Positions 25,040 through 33,738 of a stretch of DNA of 34,347 bases are shown one piece after another; within the stretch, counting starts at the first letter, position 1, and each line of letters opens with the position of its first letter. The translations under genes and the position numbers were made by a program. The DNA is from Salinisphaera sp. G21_0 (GTDB lineage: Bacteria; Pseudomonadota; Gammaproteobacteria; Pseudomonadales; Endozoicomonadaceae): NCBI RefSeq assembly GCF_017744115.1, contig NZ_JAGHQW010000057.1, positions 1 through 34,347 of the forward strand, in the 5' to 3' direction. The notes under the pieces were generated by a model. The model worked only from the letters and a program-made list of their open reading frames with translations. It did no database searches and was not told the origin of the DNA.

Positions 25040-26662
25040 ATGTGGCAGAAATCCTGGCAGACAGGTAACCGGAATCAGTTACTGGAAGCGTTAAAAAACA
25101 ATACTGACAAGGAATGGGATATCGTTGTGGCCGGTGGCGGCATCACCGGTGCTGGCATTGCCCGTGAAGCCGCACGCCGGGGCCTGAAGGTGCTGCTGGT
25201 TGATCGTCAGGATTTCGCCTGGGGAACCTCCAGCCGCTCATCAAAAATGATCCATGGCGGCCTTCGCTACATCGCTTCCGGCGATATCAAAACCACCATG
25301 CACTCAGTTTCCGAACGGGAACGCCTGATGAGAGAAGCGCCCGGCCTTGTTGATCCAATGGGCTATCTGATGGCCCATTACAAAGGTGGGTTTCCAGGGC
25401 CGCTGGTCTTTAATATTCTGCTGCGTATTTATGATTTTTTTGCCGGTAAGCGTTACCGTAAGTTTCATAAATTACACGACGTTGAAAACCTGAGCCCGCT
25501 CATTAATGCGCACAACCTGCTCGGTGCCACCCAGTTTGCCGATGCCATTACCGATGACTCACGCCTGGTTATCCGGGTTTTGCGCGAAGCTCAGAAAGAC
25601 GGTGCTACGGTAATAAATTATGTTGGTGTCGATGCGCTGATTAAAAACAATGGTCAGGTGACGGGTGCTCAACTGAAGGATACCGAAACCGGTCAGATAA
25701 CTCCGGTGAAAGCCAACGTGGTGATCAATGCCACAGGTGCCTGGGGGGATGAACTTCGGGGTGAGATGACCTCAGAGCAGCATATTCGCCCTGCCCGTGG
25801 CAGCCATATTGTCGTACCTGGCTGGCGACTGCCGGTGGCTCAGTCATACACCGCCATGCACCCGGATGATAAACGACCCATATTTATTTACCCCTGGGAA
25901 GGCAGAACCGTGGTCGGGACAACCGACCTGGACAACGGCACTATTGGCAACCATGAAGTAGCCATGACCCGTGATGAACTGGAATACCTGATGAAAGCCG
26001 CCAGTGCCCAGTTCCCGAAAGCCGGGTTAACCGAACAGGATATTATCTCTTCATGGGCCGGTGTGCGCCCGCTGGTCAGCTCCGGGACACTGAACCCGTC
26101 GAAAGAAAAACGTGACCACAGTATCTGGAACGATAACGGACTGGTGACCATCAGTGGCGGCAAACTGACCACCTTCCGACTGATTGCCCTGGATGTCTTA
26201 AAAGCAGCTGAAGAGTACCTGCCCGGCTTTGATTTCAGTGATACCGGCGCGGAGATGTTTACTCAATACGAGCCTGATAGTTCTCTGTTTAACAAGCTGC
26301 CGGACTATTCAAAGCAACGTATCCGGGGCCATTACGGCATGGATGCTGATCGTTTACTGGCACAGCTCCAACCCGATGAACAGGACGTTATTCCCGGTGC
26401 CCGTGCCCTCTGGGCCGAGCTGCGCTGGTCGGCAGGCAATGAAGCCGTTGTGCACCTGGATGATCTTCTGCTCCGCCGTACCCGCCTGGGCTTGCTGCTG
26501 GAACAGGGAGGCCTGATTTTTGCCGACAGAATCAAGGCCATCTGCCAGCAAGAACTGGATTGGAGCGAGCAGCAGTGGCAACAGGAAGTCACCCGTTATC
26601 AATCCATCTGGAACACTTATTACAGTATTCCGAAACGGCGCAATAACGCTGATACTCGATAA
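25040..26662 (+). CDS. FAD-dependent glycerol-3-phosphate dehydrogenase
   Basis: This enzyme oxidises glycerol-3-phosphate to DHAP with electrons passed to quinone. It has 540 residues from the ATG at 25040, which has CAGGT before it; a TTG at 25016 is possible. The dinucleotide fold is G32-G-G34-I-T-G37, followed by TSSRSSKMIHGGLRY, a DHAP/GlpD family hallmark. IYPWEGRTVVGTTDLDNG and WAGVRPLVSS are further family blocks. The C-terminal cap domain is present. Compared with the housekeeping glpD, its place between an AGPS-like flavoprotein and an FGGY kinase suggests a specialised copy feeding DHAP to the first enzyme (inference). Confidence 0.93.
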   Translation: MWQKSWQTGNRNQLLEALKNNTDKEWDIVVAGGGITGAGIAREAARRGLKVLLVDRQDFAWGTSSRSSKMIHGGLRYIASGDIKTTMHSVSERERLMREAPGLVDPMGYLMAHYKGGFPGPLVFNILLRIYDFFAGKRYRKFHKLHDVENLSPLINAHNLLGATQFADAITDDSRLVIRVLREAQKDGATVINYVGVDALIKNNGQVTGAQLKDTETGQITPVKANVVINATGAWGDELRGEMTSEQHIRPARGSHIVVPGWRLPVAQSYTAMHPDDKRPIFIYPWEGRTVVGTTDLDNGTIGNHEVAMTRDELEYLMKAASAQFPKAGLTEQDIISSWAGVRPLVSSGTLNPSKEKRDHSIWNDNGLVTISGGKLTTFRLIALDVLKAAEEYLPGFDFSDTGAEMFTQYEPDSSLFNKLPDYSKQRIRGHYGMDADRLLAQLQPDEQDVIPGARALWAELRWSAGNEAVVHLDDLLLRRTRLGLLLEQGGLIFADRIKAICQQELDWSEQQWQQEVTRYQSIWNTYYSIPKRRNNADTR

Positions 26663-26686
26663 TAAGAAACAAGAAGTGAGTGTGTA

Positions 26687-28249
26687 GTGAGTGATTCAGA
26701 CTATGTGCTGGCCATCGACAATGGCACACAGAGCATTCGGGCCCTGGTATTTGACAGTGCCGGTAATGAGATCGCCAAAAGCAAAGTTGCGCTGGAGGCT
26801 TATTTTTCACAACACCCCGGCTGGGCAGAACAGCACCCTGACTACTATTGGCAGCAACTTGGAAAAGCCTGTAAAGCGTTATGGGACCAGGGCATTGTAG
26901 CGCCCGGGCAGATCAAAGGCATGGCACTGACCACACAGCGCTACACCATGATTAACCTGGATGAAGATAAAAAACCTTTGAGACCCGCCATTGTCTGGAT
27001 GGATCAGCGTAAAGCCGAACCGGAAAAGCCCGTTGGCGGCCTCTGGGGACTATTGATCAAGACCATCGGCCTGACCAGCCTGATCGAAGATCTGCGCGCC
27101 AAAGCCCGCGATAACTGGATCATACAACATCAGCCCGATATCTGGCAGAAGACCCATTACTATGTGAATTTATCCGGCTACCTGACCTATCAATTGACTG
27201 GCGAAATGAAAGACGCCTGTGGTTCAGTGGCCGGTTATCTGCCCTATGACTATCGCCGCCAGAAATGGGCTGGCAAGCACGATCTGAAATGGCAACTGCT
27301 GGCCGCCAGACGACATATGTTGCCGGAACTGGTACAACCCGGAGAGCGGTTAGGTCATATTACGGCTGAAGCTGCAGAGCATACCGGTCTGCCTGCTGGG
27401 TTACCAATGATAGCAGCCTCATCCGACAAGGCCTGCGAAGTACTGGGCGCTGGCGGTGTTGACCCTCATATTGGCTGTTTGAGTTTTGGCACCACAGCCA
27501 CCATCAGTACGACAACGTCCCGATACTTTGAAACAGTTCCCTTTATTCCACCCTACACAGCGGCGATGCCAAAACGTTACAACACCGAGGTGATGATTTA
27601 TCGGGGCTTCTGGATGGTCAGCTGGTTTAAAAATGAGCTGGCCCAGGCCGAGCAGCGTAAGGCAAAAGAGTTGGGTGTCGAGCCCGAGCAGCTTTTCGAT
27701 GCCCTGTTAACCCAGGTACCACCGGGCTCAATGGGGTTGATGATGCAGCCTTACTGGTCCCCGGGCGTACGTCAACCCGGCCCAGAAGGCAAAGGCGCTT
27801 TTATTGGTTTTGGCGATGTTCATAAACGGGCGCATATTTACCGTGCGATTCTGGAAGGACTGGCTTACGAACTGCGATCCGGTAAAGAGCAGATTGAAAA
27901 ACGCAGCGGTACACCGATCACCCGATTACGAGTCTCTGGCGGTGGATCCCAGAGTGATGCCGCCATGCAATTAACGGCCAATATTTTTGGCATGGAGGCA
28001 GAACGGCCACACACCTACGAAGCTTCCGGCCTTGGGGCAGCCATTAACTGCTGTGTCGGCCTTGGCATTCATAAAGACTATAACGAAGCCATTGATAAAA
28101 TGACCCGGGTGGGCGATGTGTTTGAGCCGGACCTGCCAACCATGCAGCTGTATGATCGTTTGTACAATGAGGTTTATAAAAAAATCTATAAACGCCTGCA
28201 ACCGTTGTATAAATCCATTCGGGATATTACCGGTTATCCGAAGCATTAA
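26687..28249 (+). CDS. FGGY-family carbohydrate kinase
   Basis: The product is a 520-residue ATP-dependent sugar/polyol kinase with two actin-like domains. The phosphate-binding motif is AIDNGTQSIRA near the N-terminus, followed by TQRYTMI and IVWMDQRKA. The C-terminal domain shows LSFGTTATIST and RVSGGGSQSDAAMQL with the adenosine-binding glycines. The start is a GTG 25 bases after the preceding stop. The context suggests glycerol or a related triose/polyol as substrate; sequence alone does not settle it. It is the last gene of the operon. Confidence 0.9.
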   Translation: MSDSDYVLAIDNGTQSIRALVFDSAGNEIAKSKVALEAYFSQHPGWAEQHPDYYWQQLGKACKALWDQGIVAPGQIKGMALTTQRYTMINLDEDKKPLRPAIVWMDQRKAEPEKPVGGLWGLLIKTIGLTSLIEDLRAKARDNWIIQHQPDIWQKTHYYVNLSGYLTYQLTGEMKDACGSVAGYLPYDYRRQKWAGKHDLKWQLLAARRHMLPELVQPGERLGHITAEAAEHTGLPAGLPMIAASSDKACEVLGAGGVDPHIGCLSFGTTATISTTTSRYFETVPFIPPYTAAMPKRYNTEVMIYRGFWMVSWFKNELAQAEQRKAKELGVEPEQLFDALLTQVPPGSMGLMMQPYWSPGVRQPGPEGKGAFIGFGDVHKRAHIYRAILEGLAYELRSGKEQIEKRSGTPITRLRVSGGGSQSDAAMQLTANIFGMEAERPHTYEASGLGAAINCCVGLGIHKDYNEAIDKMTRVGDVFEPDLPTMQLYDRLYNEVYKKIYKRLQPLYKSIRDITGYPKH

Positions 28250-28282
28250 GTTTCTTTTGCCCTCGTTAGGGGCAAAGTGTTG

Positions 28283-28324
28283 CCAGGAGGCTGTCCGAGA
28301 ATAGACTGCCCTACTGCGGCGGCA
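28283..28324 (-). mobile_element. Solo end of a family-1 MITE-like element
   Basis: CCAGGAGGCTGTCCGAGAAT begins the fragment, and ACTGCCCTACTGCGGCGGCAG matches the inner part of copy 1. No second terminus follows. It has the GTCC type of end, like the copy at 33317, and no 48-bp unit. A hairpin TTTGCCC/GGGCAAA (28257-28277) just before may end the upstream operon. Confidence 0.7.
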
Positions 28325-28620
28325 GAATCCGGTGTAAGTTTGAACCGTTATATTGCCAGCAAGTTGCAGTGAGCAGCTGAAGGCAAATGGTTTTGTTCTC
28401 ACTATCATTTACATTAATGACTATTTTTCCCTGCCGATATCCCCTTTGGTGATGCTCTTTTTCAGTCAGATATGCACTCTGGATTCAATCAGGATTACTT
28501 CGTTTTTTCAGAAAGGTCATCACTGTTGCTCCCCATACTGGCAGCATGGATAACAGACTGGTCCCTCCCATGATTTAATAACAACCAACCAGTCTCAATT
28601 GACCAGGATATCCAGAAATA
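28325..28620. other. Intergenic stretch without identified features
   Basis: No open frame with family resemblance is present on either strand. Short frames here have no ribosome site or recognisable content. The last bases contain AGGATA ahead of the amine-oxidase ATG at 28621. Confidence 0.5.
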
Positions 28621-30029
28621 ATGAATCAGGAAGCCTACGAGACAGATATTGCCATTGTTGGAGCAGGAGTGGGCGGCGCTTATTCAGCATGGCGCTTAAG
28701 GGATAAAATTTCGGCTCCTGAACACCAGAAAATTGACCTGTTTGAAATGAGTGACCGGATTGGCGGCCGTCTTTACTCCCTCAAGATGCCCGGAATGCCC
28801 AACGTACCGGCAGAACTGGGGGGCATGCGCTACTTTTCCAGTCATGCAGTGACCCGTGAACTGGTCAACACTCTGGGCTTACCCACTCTGGACTTTCCAG
28901 GCAGTGGCACACAGGGCAATATTTCTTTTGTGCGCAACCACCATCTCCGTGACCTGGACTTTCGTGATCCGGATAAAGTCCCCTACCGGCTGAGTTTCAA
29001 TGAGCGGGGTAAAACGCCTGACGAACTGATTCAATATGTGATCGATACGTTGGTTCCTCAAAGCGTCCGTGCATCCCCTGATGAGTGGAGAGCTTTCCGA
29101 CAATCCCATACCCTTGAAGGAAAAAGGCTCTATGAGTACGGATGGTGGAGTCTGATGGATTGGGTGCTGTCCAGAGAAGCGATTGAACTGATCAATGATG
29201 CCGGGTTAAACTCGTGTTCGAGAATGACCAAGGTACCAGAATGGTTGTTAATGCCCGGCACGCCATTTTAGGGTTACCAAAACGCTCACTGGAGCTACTG
29301 GATCAGGACTCAGTTCTTTTACGCACCCCCGAAATATGGTCGGACATTGACTCAGTTATTTCAAAACCGGCCATTAAACTTTATCTTGGCTACCCTTACC
29401 CTTGGTGGAAGGTGCTCGGGATTAGGGGGGGTAAGTCGGTGACTGACCTTCAGATCAAACAGTCCTATTATTTTGGAACAGAAGAGGATCGACCTGCCGG
29501 TGAAGCTGGCAACACCAACGCCCTGTTGCTGGCAGCCTATACCGATGGCCGGGTGCTGGATTACTGGCATCCCCTGGCCAGGGGGAATGAGTTTGCCGGA
29601 GCAGAGAACCCCTTTGTTCCTGTGGGACAGAGCCCTCTTCCGAACGAGAACCGGGCCACCAATAACCAGGTTATGCAAGCCCAAAAGGAACTCAAGGCGC
29701 TTCATGACTTGAAATACATTCCGAAACCTTACACTGCGGCCTACATGGATTGGTCTCAAGACCCCTATGGGGGAGGATACAGTTTGTGGAAGCCCGGACA
29801 AAAGAGCCTGGCTACTCAAAAGCGTATGCGCCACCTGCCCGGTTTACCCATTCACATTTGTGGTGACTCTTATTCCGATCTGCAAGGCTGGGTGGAGGGC
29901 GCATTGACCAGCACCGAACTGATGCTGGAAGAACATTTTCAACTGTGCACAAGGGCTTGGCTCATACGTACTTTTTATCTTCCATCCTCAAAGTCAATTT
30001 TCTACAAAGTCTTTAACCTGCCTGCATAA
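28621..30029 (+). pseudogene. Flavin amine oxidase / L-amino-acid oxidase-like gene, broken by internal deletion
   Basis: The first frame (28621-29271) encodes the FAD fold (IVGAGVGGAYSAWRL, G14-x-G16-x-x-G19), RIGGRLYS and ELGGMRYF, and breaks off after ELINDAG. The second frame (coding from about 29214 to 30029) resumes at FENDQGTRMVV, passes LGLPKRSLELLD and ends with the FAD C-terminal motif ICGDSYSDLQGWVEGAL. The middle of the substrate domain is missing and the two frames are out of phase, so a non-triplet deletion near 29205-29215 is the likely lesion. The product would lack an intact active site. The tail after LMLEEHF is unlike the family and overlaps the convergent ATPase gene by 28 bases. 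Two separate active ORFs are an unlikely alternative. Confidence 0.8.
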
Positions 30030-31321
30030 TATAAAGGCCAGGTTATGTTCTGCCCGGGTTGCTCAGTACCTCCTACAGAGCCAATTAATTTGACCGTTCG
30101 AGCAGGTTTGTACCGTGCTATATAAGTCTTCAGGCTCTTTGCCCGTGTGCGCTTGCCAGATTTCACTTCCACCGGGATGATCTCGCCATTATTGGTTTTG
30201 AAAAGAAACTCAATTTCAGCTTGCCTGAAGTCCCAGGAATAGGTCGGATAACAGCCGGTGGCTCTTAACTCATTCTGAACAAAATTCTCAGCCAGATAAC
30301 CTTTATACTCATAACTTTGCTGAAGATGCTCCTGATAACTGATGTCAAGCATATGTCCTAATAACCCAATATCGAACAGAAACAGTTTAAAAAAATTGTC
30401 TTTCCGGTAGGCAGACAAGGGCGATTGAGGTTCGCAGTCAATAGGGTAACAGCGCGAAACCAATTTGGTTTTTTCCAACCATTCAATAGGGCTGCTTAAA
30501 TCCAGATAACTGCGTTTACGTTCGATCACACCGCTAAACCGATAACGTTTAACCGATGCATCCATGTTTTTGGATAGTTGCAACGGCACATTACGAAAGA
30601 CCCTTTCTATATGCTGTGCATTGACCTTGCCGCCATATTTACCAAAGTCACGAAGATAGCCGGATAATAGACTCCGGTGGATGTTTTGTATCCGGCTGCA
30701 TCGCTCATTAATGCCACTGAACTTTCCCCCATCAGCAAACCAGGTTTCTACTGCTTCAGGCATGCCGCCGACAAAATAATAATCCAGCAGCAAATCCCAC
30801 AGTTTATTGTGAGAGGCCTGAATCTGGAGTCCTCGCCTGAAGGCTTCCAGAATTTTCTCGTTTCCCGATGCCATGACAAACTCTTCAAAAGACATAGGGA
30901 ACAGCTCCAGAGCTTCTACCTTACCAACCGGAAACGAGTTCAGCAGACCAACATTTGAGCCAGACGCGCAGAGGTAAAGATCCGGGCGCTGCTCAGCAAA
31001 GAACTTCAACGAACTTAACGCTGCAGGACACTCGCCAATTTCATCAAAAAACAGAAGGTCATGTTTGGCGTCAATATCAACACCCAGTTCCAGCTCAATA
31101 TTCAGAAGTATGTCTTGTGGGTTCAGATTGGCACCAAACAGCCCTGCCAGGTTGGGATTAGCCAGAAAGTCCAGCTTAAGAACCCGACGGAAGTGGTCTT
31201 TGCCAAAACACTCTTCGATCAGATAAGACTTACCCACCTGGCGGGCACCATCCAGTAACAGAGGTTTGCGCTCTGGCTGATTCTTCCAGTTCAATAGCTG
31301 GGTAATAAGTAATCTGTCCAT
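30002..31321 (-). CDS. AAA ATPase with DUF4143 domain (1)
   Basis: The 439-residue protein has an N-terminal AAA_14 NTPase and a C-terminal DUF4143. Walker A is GARQVGKS (26-33). Walker B is LLFFDEIGEC. The sensor strand is LCASGSNVG. The C-terminal part has a nuclease-like strand pattern (EIEFLF followed by IPVEVKSGK), reminiscent of a PD-(D/E)xK fold, a known feature of the family. Function is undefined; members often occur in many copies in host-associated and free-living genomes, with proposed toxin-antitoxin or defence links. It is transcribed alone, 399 bases from the next ATPase upstream. A TATAAT (31360-31365) lies on its strand 39 bases before the ATG. Confidence 0.88.
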   Translation of the reverse strand: MDRLLITQLLNWKNQPERKPLLLDGARQVGKSYLIEECFGKDHFRRVLKLDFLANPNLAGLFGANLNPQDILLNIELELGVDIDAKHDLLFFDEIGECPAALSSLKFFAEQRPDLYLCASGSNVGLLNSFPVGKVEALELFPMSFEEFVMASGNEKILEAFRRGLQIQASHNKLWDLLLDYYFVGGMPEAVETWFADGGKFSGINERCSRIQNIHRSLLSGYLRDFGKYGGKVNAQHIERVFRNVPLQLSKNMDASVKRYRFSGVIERKRSYLDLSSPIEWLEKTKLVSRCYPIDCEPQSPLSAYRKDNFFKLFLFDIGLLGHMLDISYQEHLQQSYEYKGYLAENFVQNELRATGCYPTYSWDFRQAEIEFLFKTNNGEIIPVEVKSGKRTRAKSLKTYIARYKPARTVKLIGSVGGTEQPGQNITWPLYYAGRLKTL

Positions 31322-31719
31322 GCTTATCGAAAGTCATCCAAAGCGGTTACTTTGTATTTATTATAGAACAATAATCGACTTTTCATACTTTTTCATACAT
31401 TAAAATACAGTACTATTTATTTTTTAATAGATAAAAAGTTAATTTTTAATGAAAAATTAACTGTAGTTTGCAGTAATCAGGGATCAGGATGGCGAACTCT
31501 TATTTAATTACTTAGCCCAGACAGTCGTAGCAAGATCGGATCAAGACTTGGCAGATAGCTCGCCAATTTAGTGCTGGGGAGATGTGATCAAGAGCCAGGC
31601 TTAATGACGGGGTATCCGATCATGAAGGGCAACACTCAAGACACAGAACCGAGACAGACGAGAAGATTTACATCCGAAAAGCCCCCAAAATCGTTTTTTG
31701 CACGACATACGACTCATAT
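31322..31719. promoter_or_regulatory. AT-rich intergenic region with promoter and inverted repeat
   Basis: This gap carries TATAAT (minus strand, 31360-31365), a doubled TTTTCATAC (about 31380-31398), and a perfect inverted repeat with arms GTTAATTTTT (31438-31447) and AAAAATTAAC (31452-31461) around AATG. The last two could be regulator sites for the ATPase at 30002. Positions 31470-31719 contain no gene that I can support. Confidence 0.5.
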
Positions 31720-32979
31720 TCAAAACAGGCACCCTACCGGCAACGCCACCAGTTTTTCTGAAAAGGGCAGCACCTTATCACCGTTGTAAACAATTATCCC
31801 CCGCTGAATACTGCCCGTTGCCATGAGCATTTCCAGAGTCGCGAACATCTCTTTTTTGATCGTCATGCCTGCCTTGACCTCAATGCCTGTGGCCTGGCCA
31901 TTATGCCCTGACAGAATAAAGTCCACTTCTCGCTGACTCTTGTCGCGATAGTGAAAAAGCTGGCAGTCCTGATCGCTGATGGCGATAGACTTCAGCAGTT
32001 CAGAGCAGACCCAGGTTTCCATCAACGATCCCATAAGATTTCTGTCAGCTTTAATAGCCGCTGCACTTATGCCTCGCAGGGAACACAGCAGCCCAGTGTC
32101 CACAAAATGAACCTTTGCCTGCTTAATTGCCCGCTTGAGATCATTCCGATGCCACCCGGGAACTCGCTTGACCAAGTAAAGGTTTTCGAGGGCTGCAACG
32201 TATTTTTGCACAGACTTGCTATCCATTTTTATCGCTTTACCAAGACTTGCATAGTTCAGCGCCTCAGAAGAAATAGAAGACAGTGATTTAAGCAGCTGCG
32301 CCATTTCGTCCAGCTTTTGCAACTGAAAAACTTCTCTGATATCCCGCCGGATAATGGCATCGGTATAAGATCTATACCAGCGGGTCCTACGATTGGAAGA
32401 ACGCTGTATTGCTTCAGGATAACCACCACAAGCTATGGCCGAAATAACCTGGTCAAGCTCAAGCAGCGACCCGGGCGGGGGAGTAAAATCCGAAGACGGA
32501 GACAATAGCTGGTGGATAATATCATGCTCTTCCTGCCTGTCAGCAGGCCTCTGCTTCAACTCACTCTGACTGAATGGGCACAGGGTAATAAATTCTGCCC
32601 GGCCAGCCAGTGAGTCAGCCAACGCCGGCAGCGTCATCAGATCAGCGGAACCGGTCAGGATAAAAGCCCCGGGTTGACGATCTTCATCTACCAGCAGTTT
32701 GATAGTGCGAATCAATTCCGGAGCCCGCTGAATTTCATCAATAATGACCGGACTTGGTTGATTACGCAGCAAACCAATAGGGTCATTGCGGGCAACCGTC
32801 AGGATATTTTCATCGTCCAGGGTCAGATAACTGCCGGAACCCTCAGGCTTGAGTGTCTCCAGCAGATGCCGCGCAAGGGTCGTTTTGCCAGATTGCCGGG
32901 GACCGGTGATAATGGCTACCGGCGTATCCTTCAAGCATTCCCGCAAATTACGCTCAATGGCTCTTGGTATGTAGTCCAT
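31720..32979 (-). CDS. AAA ATPase with DUF4143 domain (2)
   Basis: The 419-residue protein has AAA_14 plus DUF4143 architecture, only distantly similar to its neighbour at 30002. Walker A is GPRQSGKTT. Walker B is PVIIDEIQRAPEL. The sensor is ILTGSADL. The C-terminal nuclease-like pattern is EVDFILSG then GIEVKAG. Its promoter region holds four 22-bp direct repeats (32994-33081), suggesting autoregulation or control by a repeat-binding protein. The function is unknown. The two adjacent ATPases have different upstream regions, so they are probably separately regulated. Confidence 0.88.
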   Translation of the reverse strand: MDYIPRAIERNLRECLKDTPVAIITGPRQSGKTTLARHLLETLKPEGSGSYLTLDDENILTVARNDPIGLLRNQPSPVIIDEIQRAPELIRTIKLLVDEDRQPGAFILTGSADLMTLPALADSLAGRAEFITLCPFSQSELKQRPADRQEEHDIIHQLLSPSSDFTPPPGSLLELDQVISAIACGGYPEAIQRSSNRRTRWYRSYTDAIIRRDIREVFQLQKLDEMAQLLKSLSSISSEALNYASLGKAIKMDSKSVQKYVAALENLYLVKRVPGWHRNDLKRAIKQAKVHFVDTGLLCSLRGISAAAIKADRNLMGSLMETWVCSELLKSIAISDQDCQLFHYRDKSQREVDFILSGHNGQATGIEVKAGMTIKKEMFATLEMLMATGSIQRGIIVYNGDKVLPFSEKLVALPVGCLF

Positions 32980-32993
32980 AGCAATCCAGTCAT

Positions 32994-33081
32994 GACTAAT
33001 ATGGATTTTAGTTTAGACTAATATGGATTATAGAATCGACCATTATGGATTTATAACCCGACCAAAATGGATTTTATTGAT
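32994..33081 (-). promoter_or_regulatory. Four 22-bp direct repeats (iteron-like operator) before the ATPase gene
   Basis: Units begin at 32994, 33016, 33038 and 33060, each exactly 22 bp. Read toward the gene they share the core AATCCATWWTRGTC (AATCCATATTAGTC in the two nearest the gene, ATAATGGTC and TTTTGGTC forms farther away). The spacing of about two helical turns puts all sites on one face of the DNA. A fifth partial match (ATGACTGGATTGC) lies next to the start codon. Confidence 0.75.
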
Positions 33082-33122
33082 AACTGGATATCGTTGAGAG
33101 GCTTTGGAGCTAAAAAATGGGA

Positions 33123-33263
33123 GCTAAAAAATGGGACACCAAGGAAATTTTTCAGCGCTGATCGCAGCTGTTCTCTGGCCCGCACCTGGTTCGGTGTTAT
33201 CTTGCGGGTAATAAGCTGAGCAAGGCAGAGCTGATGCGCGTCGAAGAATATGCCCAAGAGTAG
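33123..33263 (+). pseudogene. Possible frameshifted remnant of a short gene
   Basis: Joining three frames gives AKKWDTKEIFQR, then DRSCSLARTWFGVIL, then AGNKLSKAELMRVEEYAQE and a stop at 33261-33263. Each piece is protein-like and the joins need only single-base shifts. I cannot name a family. The minus-strand frame through the same bases is a weaker alternative. A doubled GAGCTAAAAAATGG lies at the left end. Confidence 0.3.
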
Positions 33264-33316
33264 CGGAGCCGCTTAAACCGGATATTTCATAAGTGCTCCC
33301 GCTGTCCTTTGTCGCT

Positions 33317-33592
33317 CCAGGAGGCTGTCCGAGAATAGCGCCCGTCTAGGCGACCCCGTAGCGAGGACGACAGAAAATTGAGGATAAAAATTCGGTTTTG
33401 TGAGGTGAATAGCGGGTCTATTTGCCGAACAAAAGCGGATTTTCAGACCAATTTGCTGTCGCCGCACGACTGCATGGATGCAGGAGATAGAGCAACGCAG
33501 GAGCAGTTGCCGCACGACTGCATGGATGCAGGAGATAGAGCAACGCAGGCGCAGTTGCCGGTAGGGCAGTCTATTCTCGGACAGCCTCCTGG
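33317..33592 (+). mobile_element. MITE-like palindromic element, family 1, copy 4 (two 48-bp units)
   Basis: The element is 276 bp bounded by CCAGG...CCTGG with GTCC-type terminal repeats at both ends. It is colinear with the copy at 2218 but 47 bp longer because the 48-bp unit is doubled. The interior shares the GGTTTTGTGAGGTGAATAG hairpin arm with copy 1. Confidence 0.85.
33463..33558 (+). repeat. 48-bp tandem duplication within the element
   Basis: Units 33463-33510 and 33511-33558 differ at one base (GGAGCAG versus GGCGCAG). Each contains CGACTGCATGGATGCAGGAG, with a GCATGGATGC near-palindrome. A single related unit is at 2364-2411. Confidence 0.9.
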
Positions 33593-33738
33593 GTATTGAC
33601 CCACATGAGTGGCTGGAGACTATGCGCTGGAATAATCGCTTTCACCGCGCGCTGGCCTCACTGAAAGCTTATGTAGGAAACACTGGAAAAGGCTGGGTTC
33701 ATGGCATGGCTGTGAGCAGGGGACTTTTTATCTCTTTC
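33593..33738 (+). other. Unassigned stretch with a short open frame
   Basis: A frame running out of the element reads IDPHEWLETMRWNNRF, then HRALASLKAYVGNTGKGW. It looks protein-like, but continues into the tandem repeats where it loses sense. It may be a fragment of a gene cut by the element; I do not recognise it. Confidence 0.25.

Noticed and set aside
32994-33081. Replication origin iterons
   Set aside because: No replication initiator gene, DnaA boxes or plasmid context is nearby. Position at an ATPase start codon fits an operator better.
33463-33558. CRISPR-like array
   Set aside because: The two 48-bp units are directly adjacent without unique spacers and lie within a MITE-like element.
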